Source: Rhodococcus zopfii NBRC 100606 = JCM 9919 (GTDB lineage Bacteria > Actinomycetota > Actinomycetes > Mycobacteriales > Mycobacteriaceae). From it: 33,968 nucleotides of DNA. Under the pieces are notes generated by a model. It searched no databases. It was not told where the DNA came from and was given only the letters and a program-made list of their open reading frames with translations. The stretch is from positions 1 through 33,968 of the forward strand of contig NZ_BCXI01000058.1 of NCBI RefSeq assembly GCF_001895025.1, in the 5' to 3' direction. Shown in pieces: positions 7,911 through 16,768 of the stretch (position 1 is its first letter; each line of letters opens with the position of its first letter). A program made the position numbers and the translations under genes.

Positions 7911-8531
7911 CTAGGTCCGCACGTATCCCTCCGTATCGTCGGACCACTCCCAAACGTGACCGTCATACGAGACCGGCCCGAACTCATCGTCAGGATCGAC
8001 CGATTCGGCATCACCCGTGTCGATCAGATCGACCATCCGCGCAGCATCTATCACCGCCGGTCCCGATCCGTTGCCGGAGTCCGGGAGCGATCCGGTGGCG
8101 GCGATCGCCGCCGCGACCGGGGTCGGCCGCGCCGCGATGTCCGCCGCGATCCACTCCCGCGCACCCGCGAGCAGCGTGACCTGCACGGTCGGCGGTTCGC
8201 AGCGCCCGTCGATACAGTCGCCGAACTCGTCGGAGTTGGCCGCCAGCCGTTGCAGAAGCGGTTGATAGACCTGGTAGTGCCAGCTTCCCGGCGACCACGA
8301 ATGCACCTGACCGTCGCCGAGCTGTTCGTAGGCGACCTTGTGCGCCGACATCGCCGCCGTCAGTTCCTCGACCATCTTCGGGTGCCGATACCAGCAGCCC
8401 TTGATCCGATCGGTGAGCCGGTAGCAACCGCGGAACCACTCCACCCAGTCGATCAACTCGTCCCACAACTGTTGTGCTTGTTCCTGGTCGAGATGCCGCC
8501 ACGACAGCCGGCCCGGCGTGTACCCGCTCAT
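7911..8531 (-). CDS. DUF4913-like protein, last gene of the T4SS block
   Basis: The 206-residue product has the pattern 'DELIDWVEWFRGCYRLTDRIKGCWYRHPKMVEELTAA' in its first third. This matches my memory of the actinobacterial DUF4913 family ('W..WL...Y.l.....pCW..Hp..veEL.al'), often found beside plasmid and integrative-element transfer genes. The remainder holds a Cys pair ('GDCIDGRCEPP') and an acidic, Trp-containing C-terminus. No signal peptide or membrane segment is seen. The start at 8531 is fixed by an ATGA overlap with the coupling-protein stop, so the two are translated together. Tight coupling to the coupling protein suggests a cytoplasmic accessory role in substrate recruitment, which is an inference. 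Confidence 0.65.
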   Translation of the reverse strand: MSGYTPGRLSWRHLDQEQAQQLWDELIDWVEWFRGCYRLTDRIKGCWYRHPKMVEELTAAMSAHKVAYEQLGDGQVHSWSPGSWHYQVYQPLLQRLAANSDEFGDCIDGRCEPPTVQVTLLAGAREWIAADIAARPTPVAAAIAATGSLPDSGNGSGPAVIDAARMVDLIDTGDAESVDPDDEFGPVSYDGHVWEWSDDTEGYVRT

Positions 8532-10339
8532 CCAAGCACCACTTCCCCGCCCGTGCGGGACCACGCCCAATCGGGCAGCTCCCCCGTCTCACAGACCCAG
8601 TTGTAGACCTCTTCAGAGTCGAGCACCCGCTTTTTCCAGTGCCGAATGTCCCACACCAGCGGGAGATGAACCCGCGCCGGAGCCGCACCCCGGTAGATCA
8701 TCAACGCCTGGTCAGCAGGCATTCCGCGAATCTCCGGGGCAGTCATCACCTTCGTCTGCCGAGGAGCCTGCGTCGGAGACCACCACTCTTCACGCTCACC
8801 GGTCAATCGGGAGATCTGCTCGAGCTCGTTCACATCACCGAGGCCAGGCAGGATGATCCGCACCGGCGAGTTCGTCGTGAACATCTTCCCCGCGCTCGGA
8901 CCCCATCGCCGGATGTTCTGCTCCTGACCGTGGCAGAACGCCCAGATCGAGATTCCTCGCCCGGCGCTGTCGGAGACCTTGTCGGGCAGATCCGGGATGG
9001 GCGCGACATTGTTGACCTCATCGAGAACGAACCGCACCGGAGGGTCGATTCTCTCCTCCGGGTACTCCCGCGAAATCTCTTTGGCCAGGTAATACGACTC
9101 CGCCGCCAACGCCGTGACGATCGGTGCACTCGAACCGTAGGAGCCTTCGGAGATCAGATACAGCGTCCCTCCGTCGCGAATGAGCTGCGCGAGGTTCACC
9201 GACTCATCGGCGGTGACATTGACTGCCGCCATCAGCTTCGGTGAGGCGAGGGGATCGAGCAGCGTCGAGACCGTCGACATCACATCGTCGACCGAATCCG
9301 ATCCCGAGCCGCCGAGCTGCGAATACTCCACGCTCCACGTCGGCAGGTCCCGGTCCAGAATCTCTTTGACCTTCGGCACCTGCCGCTGCATCGCCCAGCG
9401 ATAGAAGGTGGTCACATCCCCACCGGACACCGCGGCCGCATACAGACAGCACCGCAGGTACTTCGCTGCGTTCGTCGAGAAGTACCCACTGTTCTTGGTA
9501 TCGCCGAGGGGAACAGCCTGCACCAGCGCATCGGCACGCCGGATCGCCGTGTCCGGGTCATCGCAGCCGGCCAGCAGGGACCACCGCATCGGCGTCGGCC
9601 ACCGCGTGATGCCCTCGGGGTCGAACACCTCGACCGGGCCGGACGCCAACCGTTGCCCCACCGTCGACCACAGCAGATCAGGTTTGGTGGTCGTGGCCAG
9701 CACGAACCCGACCGACTCGACGATCCGCTGCCAAGCCAACCGCCAGCTCTTGCCCGATCCGGTCGGACCCTCGACCAGCGTGCCGTCCCGGTACTGAACG
9801 AACACCTCAGCATCTTTGCCATGCTCGCCGTAGAGCGTGCCGATCCGGGTCGCCACTTGATGCGCGTCGATCTTGCGGGCCGGAGTATCACCAAAGCTCG
9901 CCCGATTCGTCTTCGCGGCTTTCACCGCGCTCCTGCGATCGAGGCCGCGCCGCCGCAGCTCCGCCCGGTCCGCAAACCCTTCCTGGCGCGTGCGCTTAGC
10001 GCGCTGACGTGCCGAAACCTTCCCGTCGATCACGAGGACGACGGCGATATAGACCAGCATCGCTGCGATCAGGCACACCCACACCGCGACCGCCGAGCCC
10101 GGCCGCGAGTCCTCGGGCCAGCCCACCGTCGGATCGCCCGGCGTGAGCACCAACGCCCGCAACACCGACAACGTGCCGTACAGCCCTTCCGGGAACACCG
10201 GACCCGCCCCGGTCACCAGGCCGGCAACCGCGCCTCCGGCGTACACCGTCCACAGGACCCCGCCGATCACCACGACCACCAGGCCGGTGCCGACCGGAAT
10301 CACCGGCTGTGTCGGCCGCTGCTGACCTCGCTCGTTCAC
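8528..10339 (-). CDS. VirD4/TraG-type coupling protein (conjugative ATPase)
   Basis: This 603-residue protein delivers the relaxase-DNA complex to the secretion channel and powers transfer. Two membrane segments lie at about residues 17-43 and 83-105. The cytoplasmic ATPase follows, with Walker A G191-S198 (GPTGSGKS) and Walker B 'RFVLDEVNN' at 436-444. A 'SIWAFCHGQEQ' segment then fits the TraG/TraD fold ('...q...Q'). The first half of the ATPase carries the usual 'PDLLWSTVGQR...VEVFDPEG' pattern. GTG at 10339 overlaps the upstream stop by GTGA, and the downstream gene starts in its own stop (ATGA). It is the only coupling protein visible and so is the expected partner of TraA. Confidence 0.92.
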   Translation of the reverse strand: MNERGQQRPTQPVIPVGTGLVVVVIGGVLWTVYAGGAVAGLVTGAGPVFPEGLYGTLSVLRALVLTPGDPTVGWPEDSRPGSAVAVWVCLIAAMLVYIAVVLVIDGKVSARQRAKRTRQEGFADRAELRRRGLDRRSAVKAAKTNRASFGDTPARKIDAHQVATRIGTLYGEHGKDAEVFVQYRDGTLVEGPTGSGKSWRLAWQRIVESVGFVLATTTKPDLLWSTVGQRLASGPVEVFDPEGITRWPTPMRWSLLAGCDDPDTAIRRADALVQAVPLGDTKNSGYFSTNAAKYLRCCLYAAAVSGGDVTTFYRWAMQRQVPKVKEILDRDLPTWSVEYSQLGGSGSDSVDDVMSTVSTLLDPLASPKLMAAVNVTADESVNLAQLIRDGGTLYLISEGSYGSSAPIVTALAAESYYLAKEISREYPEERIDPPVRFVLDEVNNVAPIPDLPDKVSDSAGRGISIWAFCHGQEQNIRRWGPSAGKMFTTNSPVRIILPGLGDVNELEQISRLTGEREEWWSPTQAPRQTKVMTAPEIRGMPADQALMIYRGAAPARVHLPLVWDIRHWKKRVLDSEEVYNWVCETGELPDWAWSRTGGEVVLG

Positions 10340-11835
10340 TGCACCGCCCCCACCAGCTCGGCCAATTCCTCGGCATCGAGAGTGTCCGGGAGCCGGGTCT
10401 GCCCGACCAGCGTGCTCGCCTCACCCCGAATGACCTCATCGGTGTCGGTGAGGGTGATCTCGAGCGGGGACCGCTCGTGCTTCATCAGCACCGGATCGGA
10501 CTTGCCCATCACCACGAGACACTGCCCCTTGTGCATCGACATCAGCAGATCGACGCAGTATTCGGGCAGGTGGTACATGCGAACCGTCTGCTCGGCATCG
10601 TCCACCCGATCCTGTCCGTACAGGAACACGATCCCGGCTTCCTGCATCAACGCTCGAGCCGGAGAATCCGCAGGTAGATCGGCGATGTGATGGAACGCTG
10701 AGACCGTCGACAGGCCCAGGCCGCGAGAGAGCTTCATGTTGTCCCGGAAAACCCGCCCGGTCGAGCCTTCCGCGATGTGCCAGCCTTCCTCGACGATGAG
10801 AATGGTCTGCTTGTGCTCAGATGCTCGAGCTGCGAGAACATTCGACAGCCACGTATTGATGACCGTCATCACCACCCGCAGCGCCGGTCCCTTGTTGGGC
10901 AGTTCGGACACATCGAAGTGCACGAGCGGATGGTCGAGCGCATGACGGACATCGGCCGAGGTCGGCTGATCGACCAACCCGCGCAGATCTCCTTCGCAGA
11001 GCTGCCGCAGCGCCAGGCCCGGATCCCGACCCCACCGGCACGCTTCCTTCTCCCACACCTCACCGAAGGTGACCGTCGCTTCCTCCGGCGTCGACAGCAG
11101 CAGATCTGCGACATCACGCAGGATCGGCTCGGTGCCCTCGCTGCGGGCACGCTCGTTGACCAGTCTCAGCGCCAGGTTCAGCGCCGCGATCTCCGTCTGC
11201 ACCAACGTCCGCTGCATGGTGTCCTCGAGTACCGCGGCAATCAGCACTTCTTGACCGGCCGGCACGATGCCACCAGAAGTGGTCACCGACGACGAAATCG
11301 CCGGGTCCATGATGTTCAACCGCGCACCGTCACCGCCGGTCTTGAATCTGATCGACGGCACCCCCAGCGACTTGGCGAGCTCGGTGTACTCACCACCGCG
11401 ATCACCCTGACGCTTCTTGTCGATCACCACGACCTGACGGCCGGCCGCGATCTGCCGCAATCCCAGCGTGGTCTTGATCAGTGAGGACTTCGCCTTGCCG
11501 ATGTCACCGACCACCGCGACATTGATGTTCTCGATCTCACTTCCGTACAACGCGAACGGATCGGTGATGACCAGCGCATTCGACATCAGGTTCCGCCCCG
11601 ACACGAGACCTTCGTGCCGCACGTTCTTGCGGGTGGTCGCCAGATTCAGCGCTTCGGCCTGGCGAGTTGTCGACCACACTCCTTCCGGGCGTGGCTCGTA
11701 CCAGCCCCACCGGTCGAGCCACTTGTTGCGCTTCGGCGGACGCCGACGAGGAACCACCGGCGTGTCCGCCTGATCTACCTCCGGAGCGGTCGGCGCAGGC
11801 GCAGCGCCCTTTTTGCGGTTCAGTAGTGACGGCAT
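10336..11835 (-). CDS. VirB4-like conjugation ATPase (ATPase half)
   Basis: The 499-residue protein is the motor ATPase of the T4SS, working at the inner face of the membrane. A basic, Pro-rich N-terminus is followed by 'SEIENINVAVVGDIGKAKSSLIKTTLGLRQ'-type sequence with the P-loop at 110-117, a Walker B 'TILIVEEGW' at 344-352, and a C-terminal segment 'LMQEAGIVFLYGQ' typical of VirB4/TraC. The P-loop reads GDIGKAKS, with Ala where Gly normally precedes Lys. The protein lacks the membrane part of classical VirB4, which is probably supplied by the SCO6880 protein encoded just upstream. The start is ATG 11835, overlapping that gene's stop (TGATG); an upstream in-frame extension to 11982 is rejected. 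Confidence 0.88.
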   Translation of the reverse strand: MPSLLNRKKGAAPAPTAPEVDQADTPVVPRRRPPKRNKWLDRWGWYEPRPEGVWSTTRQAEALNLATTRKNVRHEGLVSGRNLMSNALVITDPFALYGSEIENINVAVVGDIGKAKSSLIKTTLGLRQIAAGRQVVVIDKKRQGDRGGEYTELAKSLGVPSIRFKTGGDGARLNIMDPAISSSVTTSGGIVPAGQEVLIAAVLEDTMQRTLVQTEIAALNLALRLVNERARSEGTEPILRDVADLLLSTPEEATVTFGEVWEKEACRWGRDPGLALRQLCEGDLRGLVDQPTSADVRHALDHPLVHFDVSELPNKGPALRVVMTVINTWLSNVLAARASEHKQTILIVEEGWHIAEGSTGRVFRDNMKLSRGLGLSTVSAFHHIADLPADSPARALMQEAGIVFLYGQDRVDDAEQTVRMYHLPEYCVDLLMSMHKGQCLVVMGKSDPVLMKHERSPLEITLTDTDEVIRGEASTLVGQTRLPDTLDAEELAELVGAVQ

Positions 11836-13430
11836 CAGACCCCCTTGGCCCGGGTGTACTTGGTGGCCGCGAGTCCGCGGCCGAGCGGCAGAGTGAGGAA
11901 TTGCGCGACATCGTGGCTGTCGTCGAACCAGGTGAACTCTTTGATGGCGGCTTGGTCGGCGGCCTGCTCGAGTCGCGCACACGCCCGCATCACCGCATCC
12001 TCATCCGGTGCGGTGACCGACACTGCCATCGACCAGATCACCCCGTGGTGTCCCGATCCCGGCTTGAGGTCTTCGCGGCGACGCAGCGACGCCGACGCCA
12101 TGACCTCCGATGCACCGTCGGTGACCTGGCCCTTCTTTCGCTCCTTGTACTGGCGTGCTGCATCCTCGGTCGCGTCCTTGCGTGCCACCTGGCGCGCTTT
12201 GACTGCATCGACGAAATCCATCCGCACCTTCACCGTGCGGATTGTTGGCTGGGCCGGAAGCCCCTCAACAGGATCGCCGGGGTCCGGGTCGACGCCGGTC
12301 AACAGCGGCGAGAGCCATTCAGCGTGCAGCGGGATCGGTTCGATCGAACCGGGTCGGATCAACCCGACTCGGGTATCCCATCGGTCGGACACCCGTGTCG
12401 ACAGGTCTCCGCCGACATACGACGGCCAGCAGTTGCCCCAGTTCGCGCCCCGGTGGGCGTCGAGTGCGTAGGACGGATCGAGCATCGAGCGGAACACCGC
12501 ACAGGCACGCTGTTGGCCGAGCACCTGCACCTGCCCGAGCCGAGCCGAGGTCAGCGCGCCGACCGCCCGCATGGTCTCCTCGACGATGACCTGGCCGATA
12601 CCGGCCTTCGTCTCTACGCCCTTACGCTTGGCGACCGCTCCGGCCGCCGACAGCAACTCGACCGACTTCGGGAAGATCAGTGTGGCGTAGCAACGATGCT
12701 CTTCCGACTCCGGGGCCAGACCGTCGATGAGCTGGCCGTAGGACTCGACCGCAGGCATCACCCGGTGTGCATGAGGATTCGCACGCACCACCGATTCCAT
12801 CCACGCCACGTGCGGAGTCAGATCGGCCGGCACCGAGCGGTGCACCATCTCCAGCCCTCGAAGCAGCGAGGATCGGCGCGCGAACGAGGCCAGCGTGCGC
12901 GAGAACGCCTGCGAGGTCACCGCCCATTCCTCCGCGCCGCGCAGTCCTTCGGCGAGCCCTTGAATCGACAGCACCACCGAGTAGTAGTTGTTGTCACCAG
13001 GCGTCCGGTGCTCGAGGATGAACATGTCGTCGAGACCTGTACCGGTCAGATCCAGCGGAGCGACATCTCCGAGCGGCACCGGGAACTCCCAGCCCGGATC
13101 GGCTCCGAGCACCCCGTACAACTCGTCACCGGGCGCCCGGTAGACGTGTTCACCGTGCTTTCGCCGCCGCCGATCCCGGATCCGGTGCAGTTTCTCCCCC
13201 GCCCAAGACCGGCGACCGTTGATATCGGTCGTCGCCCACAGCGTGCCGCCCACCACCACAAGGACACCGGCCAGTGTCCAAATCGTCGATCCGAAGAAGA
13301 CGAACAGGAACATCGAGACCATCATCGCCGCTGCATAGGCGAACAGCACCGGTTCGGGAACGGGGATCAGTCCTCGGCGAGCGATTTCCGAGCCGAGGAT
13401 CGAGGTGCGCTGCTCACTGTCCCTCATCAC
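11835..13430 (-). CDS. SCO6880-family T4SS membrane protein
   Basis: This 531-residue protein belongs to the SCO6880 family, a hallmark of actinobacterial VirB-type loci. Two membrane segments lie at about residues 26-48 and 50-68, in the style of VirB3/PrgI. A large cytoplasmic domain follows, comparable in place and size to the N-terminal domain of VirB4. The partner is the ATPase encoded next; the two reading frames touch by TGATG, so synthesis is coupled. The start is GTG 13430 (GTGA overlap with the upstream gene); ATG 13427 is an equally possible start. Reading SCO6880 as the missing N-terminal half of VirB4 is an inference from order and architecture. Confidence 0.88.
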   Translation of the reverse strand: MMRDSEQRTSILGSEIARRGLIPVPEPVLFAYAAAMMVSMFLFVFFGSTIWTLAGVLVVVGGTLWATTDINGRRSWAGEKLHRIRDRRRRKHGEHVYRAPGDELYGVLGADPGWEFPVPLGDVAPLDLTGTGLDDMFILEHRTPGDNNYYSVVLSIQGLAEGLRGAEEWAVTSQAFSRTLASFARRSSLLRGLEMVHRSVPADLTPHVAWMESVVRANPHAHRVMPAVESYGQLIDGLAPESEEHRCYATLIFPKSVELLSAAGAVAKRKGVETKAGIGQVIVEETMRAVGALTSARLGQVQVLGQQRACAVFRSMLDPSYALDAHRGANWGNCWPSYVGGDLSTRVSDRWDTRVGLIRPGSIEPIPLHAEWLSPLLTGVDPDPGDPVEGLPAQPTIRTVKVRMDFVDAVKARQVARKDATEDAARQYKERKKGQVTDGASEVMASASLRRREDLKPGSGHHGVIWSMAVSVTAPDEDAVMRACARLEQAADQAAIKEFTWFDDSHDVAQFLTLPLGRGLAATKYTRAKGV

Positions 13431-15556
13431 TGATCTCCCATGTTGTCGGCTCGTTCAGGGGCGTTCTGTGCCGCCTGGGCTGCCTTGTTCAGCGCTGCGC
13501 CGCCCACGGTCCCGGCCACGACAGCCGCTCCCACCCCGGCCGATGCGACCGTGCCGGAGATGCCCTTGGCTGCCCCCATGAGCTTGCGAGTGCTCGCCCC
13601 ACCGTGCCCCCCACCGCTATGACCTGCGGTAACACCCGAGTGCTGGTGGGAGGTCGACCCGGCGGGACTATGGAACGTCGACCCGTTCGAGGTGGAGGCC
13701 ACTCCCCCACCAACGCCCCCGCCGCCGACAGGATGGGAGTGTGCCGCCCCTGCGGAACGGGCCGCAGCGACCTCACCCCCGCCACCACCGCCGCGGGCCA
13801 TCATTGCCATCTGCGCGGTCTGCAAAGTGCCGCCCAGCCCTTGTCCGGTCGCCGATCCGGTATCGCCGAAGCCTTCCGAATCTTCACTGGACGGCATGAA
13901 CGGGGCGTACTTGAGCAGCGACCACGGAGCGAGTCCGACCAGTCCGATGCACACCGCCGACATCGCCAAGGCGCCAAGCGATGCGAGGTCACCGTCGACG
14001 TAAGCCCCGGCGCTGCTGTCGATCAGCACCGTGGCCAAGAACCCCAGGCCGAGGAAGATCACCGGCTTGGAAAACACGATCGAGATGAATACGAAGATCG
14101 GGCGCATCGCCTTCTTCCGCAGGTTCGGATGCACCCACAATCCGAACGCGACACCTGTCAGGCCGGCGAGGATCGGCAAGGCAGCGGCGTGCATCAACAT
14201 GCCGAAGAACAACGCCAGCGACCCGAGAAACAACAACCCGAAGAACACGATGCCGGTCAGAGAGCCACCGACGACGGTGTCGCTCGTGATGCCTCCGAGC
14301 ATTGCCGATACGGACACCACCGCCTGCTCCAAGTCCTGCTTGAGCAGTCCGGACAGGGAGGTGGTCAGCGCGTGCGAGAGCTGGACCAGCATTTCGGCGG
14401 CGGCCGGGGCGAACATCATCGACAGCACACCTAACGGGGCGTATCCGATCAGGCTGTGCGCCAGTTCCATTCGTGTCGATTTCTGTGCGGAGGTTCGGTA
14501 GATCGTGAACAGTGCGGTGATCGACATGACGAACACCCCGATTCCGCAACTGACCGCGTACCACCGCAGGAAACCTTCATCCCGCGGGTTGAACTCGTGG
14601 ATGTTCGCCAAGCCCTCAAGGACCGAGGTGGTCAGCGATACCGCGCTTTCCTTGGTGCTGTTGGCCCAGTCGTCGATCACGCTGCCCGGATCAGCGATGA
14701 ACGCGACCACGTCACCGGCCTTGTCGACGGCCGCCATACCAAGGCCGACGCCGAGCTGGATCTGAAGCGGCGTGGCGGCCTTGAGGACCACACCACCGAC
14801 TCTGGCGAGATCGAGGAACCGGTCAGCGAAGTCCTTGTTCTGCTCTTTCCAGTTCCAGATGCCGCCGAACATCGCCCCCACCCGCGTGTTCCAGGCGCGG
14901 CACTGTACGAGTTCATCCGGCCCTGAAGTCTTGTCACAGTCGAGGAAATAGGCCCTGTTGCACAGCATCTCGTGGTCGCTGCACGGATTCTCAAAGATGT
15001 CGTCCGGCAGGTTATCGACCCACTTCTGTTGCTTCATCACTGCGATCGAACCGGCGTCGGGTGCTGCTGCCCAGGTAAATCCCCAGTGGTTCCCGCCCGG
15101 CTCGGACCACTTCGCCAGATCCGCAGCGCACACCTTGGCCGAGGGCGAGAACTCCGGGTCGCCACCGGGGAAGGATGCCGGCCAGGTGGTCGGAGTCTTG
15201 CCATCGAGCACCGCTTGCTTCGCTTCATCCTCCGAGACGCCCATCAGCTCGGCGTACTGCGCGATGCGCTGCGTCACCGGGGACGCCCAGTAGAGAATTT
15301 GCTGGTCGAAGCGGAGGTACTGCGCGAGGTACTGCCCGAAGTCGCCACCCTTGTCCGCACACGCCGGATCGGTCGACCACCCGGCCGCCTCGAACTCCGG
15401 GTGACCGGGAAAGAACTCCTTGAGCTCGTCTGGCATCCCAGCAGGCCACCCTTCGGCAGCGCCACTGAGCGGCTGCGCCCACGCGGGAATCGCACTCGAG
15501 GCCAACGCGAGCACTGCCAGCAGCACCGCAAGAAAAGTACGGACAAGGGGTCGCAT
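13427..15556 (-). CDS. VirB6/TrbL-like polytopic channel protein
   Basis: The 709-residue protein probably forms the inner-membrane pore of the T4SS. It has a signal peptide (residues 1-28, ending AWAQP). An extracytoplasmic domain of about 300 residues follows, with six cysteines (66, 143, 192, 199, 207, 219) likely paired as disulfides. About six membrane segments lie between residues 330 and 548. The cytoplasmic tail of about 155 residues is rich in Gly, Ser and His and ends in an Ala-rich hydrophobic stretch. The start at 15556 is chosen because the signal peptide begins there and the upstream gene stops 2 nt before; an in-frame extension to 15787 overlaps that gene and is rejected. The long N-terminal ectodomain is unlike Gram-negative VirB6. 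Confidence 0.82.
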   Translation of the reverse strand: MRPLVRTFLAVLLAVLALASSAIPAWAQPLSGAAEGWPAGMPDELKEFFPGHPEFEAAGWSTDPACADKGGDFGQYLAQYLRFDQQILYWASPVTQRIAQYAELMGVSEDEAKQAVLDGKTPTTWPASFPGGDPEFSPSAKVCAADLAKWSEPGGNHWGFTWAAAPDAGSIAVMKQQKWVDNLPDDIFENPCSDHEMLCNRAYFLDCDKTSGPDELVQCRAWNTRVGAMFGGIWNWKEQNKDFADRFLDLARVGGVVLKAATPLQIQLGVGLGMAAVDKAGDVVAFIADPGSVIDDWANSTKESAVSLTTSVLEGLANIHEFNPRDEGFLRWYAVSCGIGVFVMSITALFTIYRTSAQKSTRMELAHSLIGYAPLGVLSMMFAPAAAEMLVQLSHALTTSLSGLLKQDLEQAVVSVSAMLGGITSDTVVGGSLTGIVFFGLLFLGSLALFFGMLMHAAALPILAGLTGVAFGLWVHPNLRKKAMRPIFVFISIVFSKPVIFLGLGFLATVLIDSSAGAYVDGDLASLGALAMSAVCIGLVGLAPWSLLKYAPFMPSSEDSEGFGDTGSATGQGLGGTLQTAQMAMMARGGGGGGEVAAARSAGAAHSHPVGGGGVGGGVASTSNGSTFHSPAGSTSHQHSGVTAGHSGGGHGGASTRKLMGAAKGISGTVASAGVGAAVVAGTVGGAALNKAAQAAQNAPERADNMGDQ

Positions 15557-15558
15557 GA

Positions 15559-16311
15559 TTACTCCACGAAGAAGGTGTAGAGGCCGTTCGCGCCGAATTC
15601 GGCGAGAGTGGAGTCCCCTTCGGGGAACGAGACCTCTTCGGGCTCGGGTCCGGACCGGAACGCCCAATCGACGGCCTTCCAATCCCCGTTCTCCCACTCC
15701 AAGGTCACCGTGGTCGTGGACCAAACCGTGAGGACGCTGATCTTGCCCGTGCCGCTCAGATCGCTCTGGCTCGCCGAGACTGCCCACACCGACACCACCG
15801 CACGGTCATCCGAGTAGTCCGTGACGTTGACCAGGACCGGGATGTTGTTCATCACGGTGTCTTCGGAGTGCGAGACGTTGTCCTCGACAATGGCAATCAA
15901 AGCATCGCTGGCGCCGTCCCCGACAAGGTTGTTTTTCAGGTCGGCGGCGGTCACCCGGCCGAGGGCGATCTGGCTCACTGCCTGCACGAAGTTGGCGGCA
16001 GCGGTCTGTGCTCCGGCCTCGGTGTGGTCGTAGCCATGCGGAACACCGTTGGTGATCGAGTTGGGACCGTGCCCGGTCCGCACCGTGTCGGACTCCGAGC
16101 TACCGCCGCTCAGCCCCGCGAGAATGATCCCGAGGATCGTCACCACGAGCAGGATCACCAGGCCGTACTTGAACCATGAGGGCAGTCTGTCGAACGCTGC
16201 CTTCCATCCTTTGGTCTCTGCCGTCTTCGCCGAGGATGTCGGCGTCGGTGCTGCTGTTGCCGAGGGCGATTGCTGGGAGCCCGGCTTGATCGAGCTGAAA
16301 TCGGGTGCCAT
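15559..16311 (-). CDS. VirB8-like bitopic membrane protein
   Basis: The 250-residue protein has a Ser/Pro/Thr-rich cytoplasmic N-terminus, a single membrane segment at about 48-68 and an outside domain of about 180 residues. The order helix, strands ('AVVSVWAVSAS', 'ISVLTVWSTTTVTLEWENGDWKAVDW') fits the NTF2-like fold of VirB8/TcpC, the assembly scaffold of T4SS channels. The start is ATG 16311 with AGGAG 5 nt upstream. It sits directly before the VirB6-like gene with only 2 nt between, as expected for a bridge-complex partner. Sequence similarity to classical VirB8 is not evident by eye; the assignment rests on topology and context. Confidence 0.72.
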   Translation of the reverse strand: MAPDFSSIKPGSQQSPSATAAPTPTSSAKTAETKGWKAAFDRLPSWFKYGLVILLVVTILGIILAGLSGGSSESDTVRTGHGPNSITNGVPHGYDHTEAGAQTAAANFVQAVSQIALGRVTAADLKNNLVGDGASDALIAIVEDNVSHSEDTVMNNIPVLVNVTDYSDDRAVVSVWAVSASQSDLSGTGKISVLTVWSTTTVTLEWENGDWKAVDWAFRSGPEPEEVSFPEGDSTLAEFGANGLYTFFVE

Positions 16312-16344
16312 CTGATTCTCCTAACAGTGCTGGTAGATCGGCTA

Positions 16345-16746
16345 TCAGCCGTTGACGACGAACAAGATGGCGCCGACGATGATCCCGGCTCCGGCCACGC
16401 AACCGAACGCCACACCAGCGGTCTTGGCCGAATCCATCGAATCGCTCAATTCGCTCTGGTAGCCCCCGGCGCGAGCCTTACGGATCTTGTAGAGCGAAAT
16501 GATCAGGTTGACTGCGGATACCGCCAGGACCGCACCCCAGATACCGCCCGCAATCCGCGACCAGGTGCTCTGGAACGTAGGACCGAACACCCCCAGATCA
16601 GGGGAGATTCCGTCGAGTGGATTGTCGGTCTGAGCCGAGGCGGTACCGGCGGTGAGCAACACCGTGCCGATCGTGGCCGACAGCAGGGACGCAGCACGGG
16701 CCACGCTACGAGGTAGCGACCGCATCGAGGTATTGCGAGACATCAC
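16345..16746 (-). CDS. VirB2-like small membrane protein (pilin candidate)
   Basis: The 133-residue protein has a signal peptide (about 1-38, ending TASAQ) and two membrane segments (about 66-86 and 110-131) joined by a short basic loop ('YKIRKARAGGYQSE'). Size, signal peptide and two-helix hairpin match VirB2/TrbC pilin subunits. GTG 16746 or ATG 16743 starts the gene, with AAAGGA upstream. In the block it precedes the VirB8- and VirB6-like genes. Whether Gram-positive T4SS build a pilus is unclear, so this could instead be a structural channel subunit. Confidence 0.6.
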   Translation of the reverse strand: MMSRNTSMRSLPRSVARAASLLSATIGTVLLTAGTASAQTDNPLDGISPDLGVFGPTFQSTWSRIAGGIWGAVLAVSAVNLIISLYKIRKARAGGYQSELSDSMDSAKTAGVAFGCVAGAGIIVGAILFVVNG

Positions 16747-16768
16747 AGGGGTCCTTTCACACAGAAGG

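Noticed and set aside
7618..7953. Minus-strand frame of 111 codons beyond the DUF4913-like gene
   Set aside because: It overlaps the end of that gene, has no ribosome site and spans the structured non-coding stretch.
11836..11982. Upstream extension of the VirB4-like ATPase
   Set aside because: It overlaps the end of the SCO6880 gene and is Arg-rich; the TGATG junction gives the natural start.
11667..13433. Plus-strand frame of 588 codons opposite SCO6880
   Set aside because: It is rich in Arg, His and Asp and antisense to a well supported gene.
15557..15787. Upstream extension of the VirB6-like protein
   Set aside because: It overlaps the VirB8-like gene and would bury the clear signal peptide that starts at 15556.
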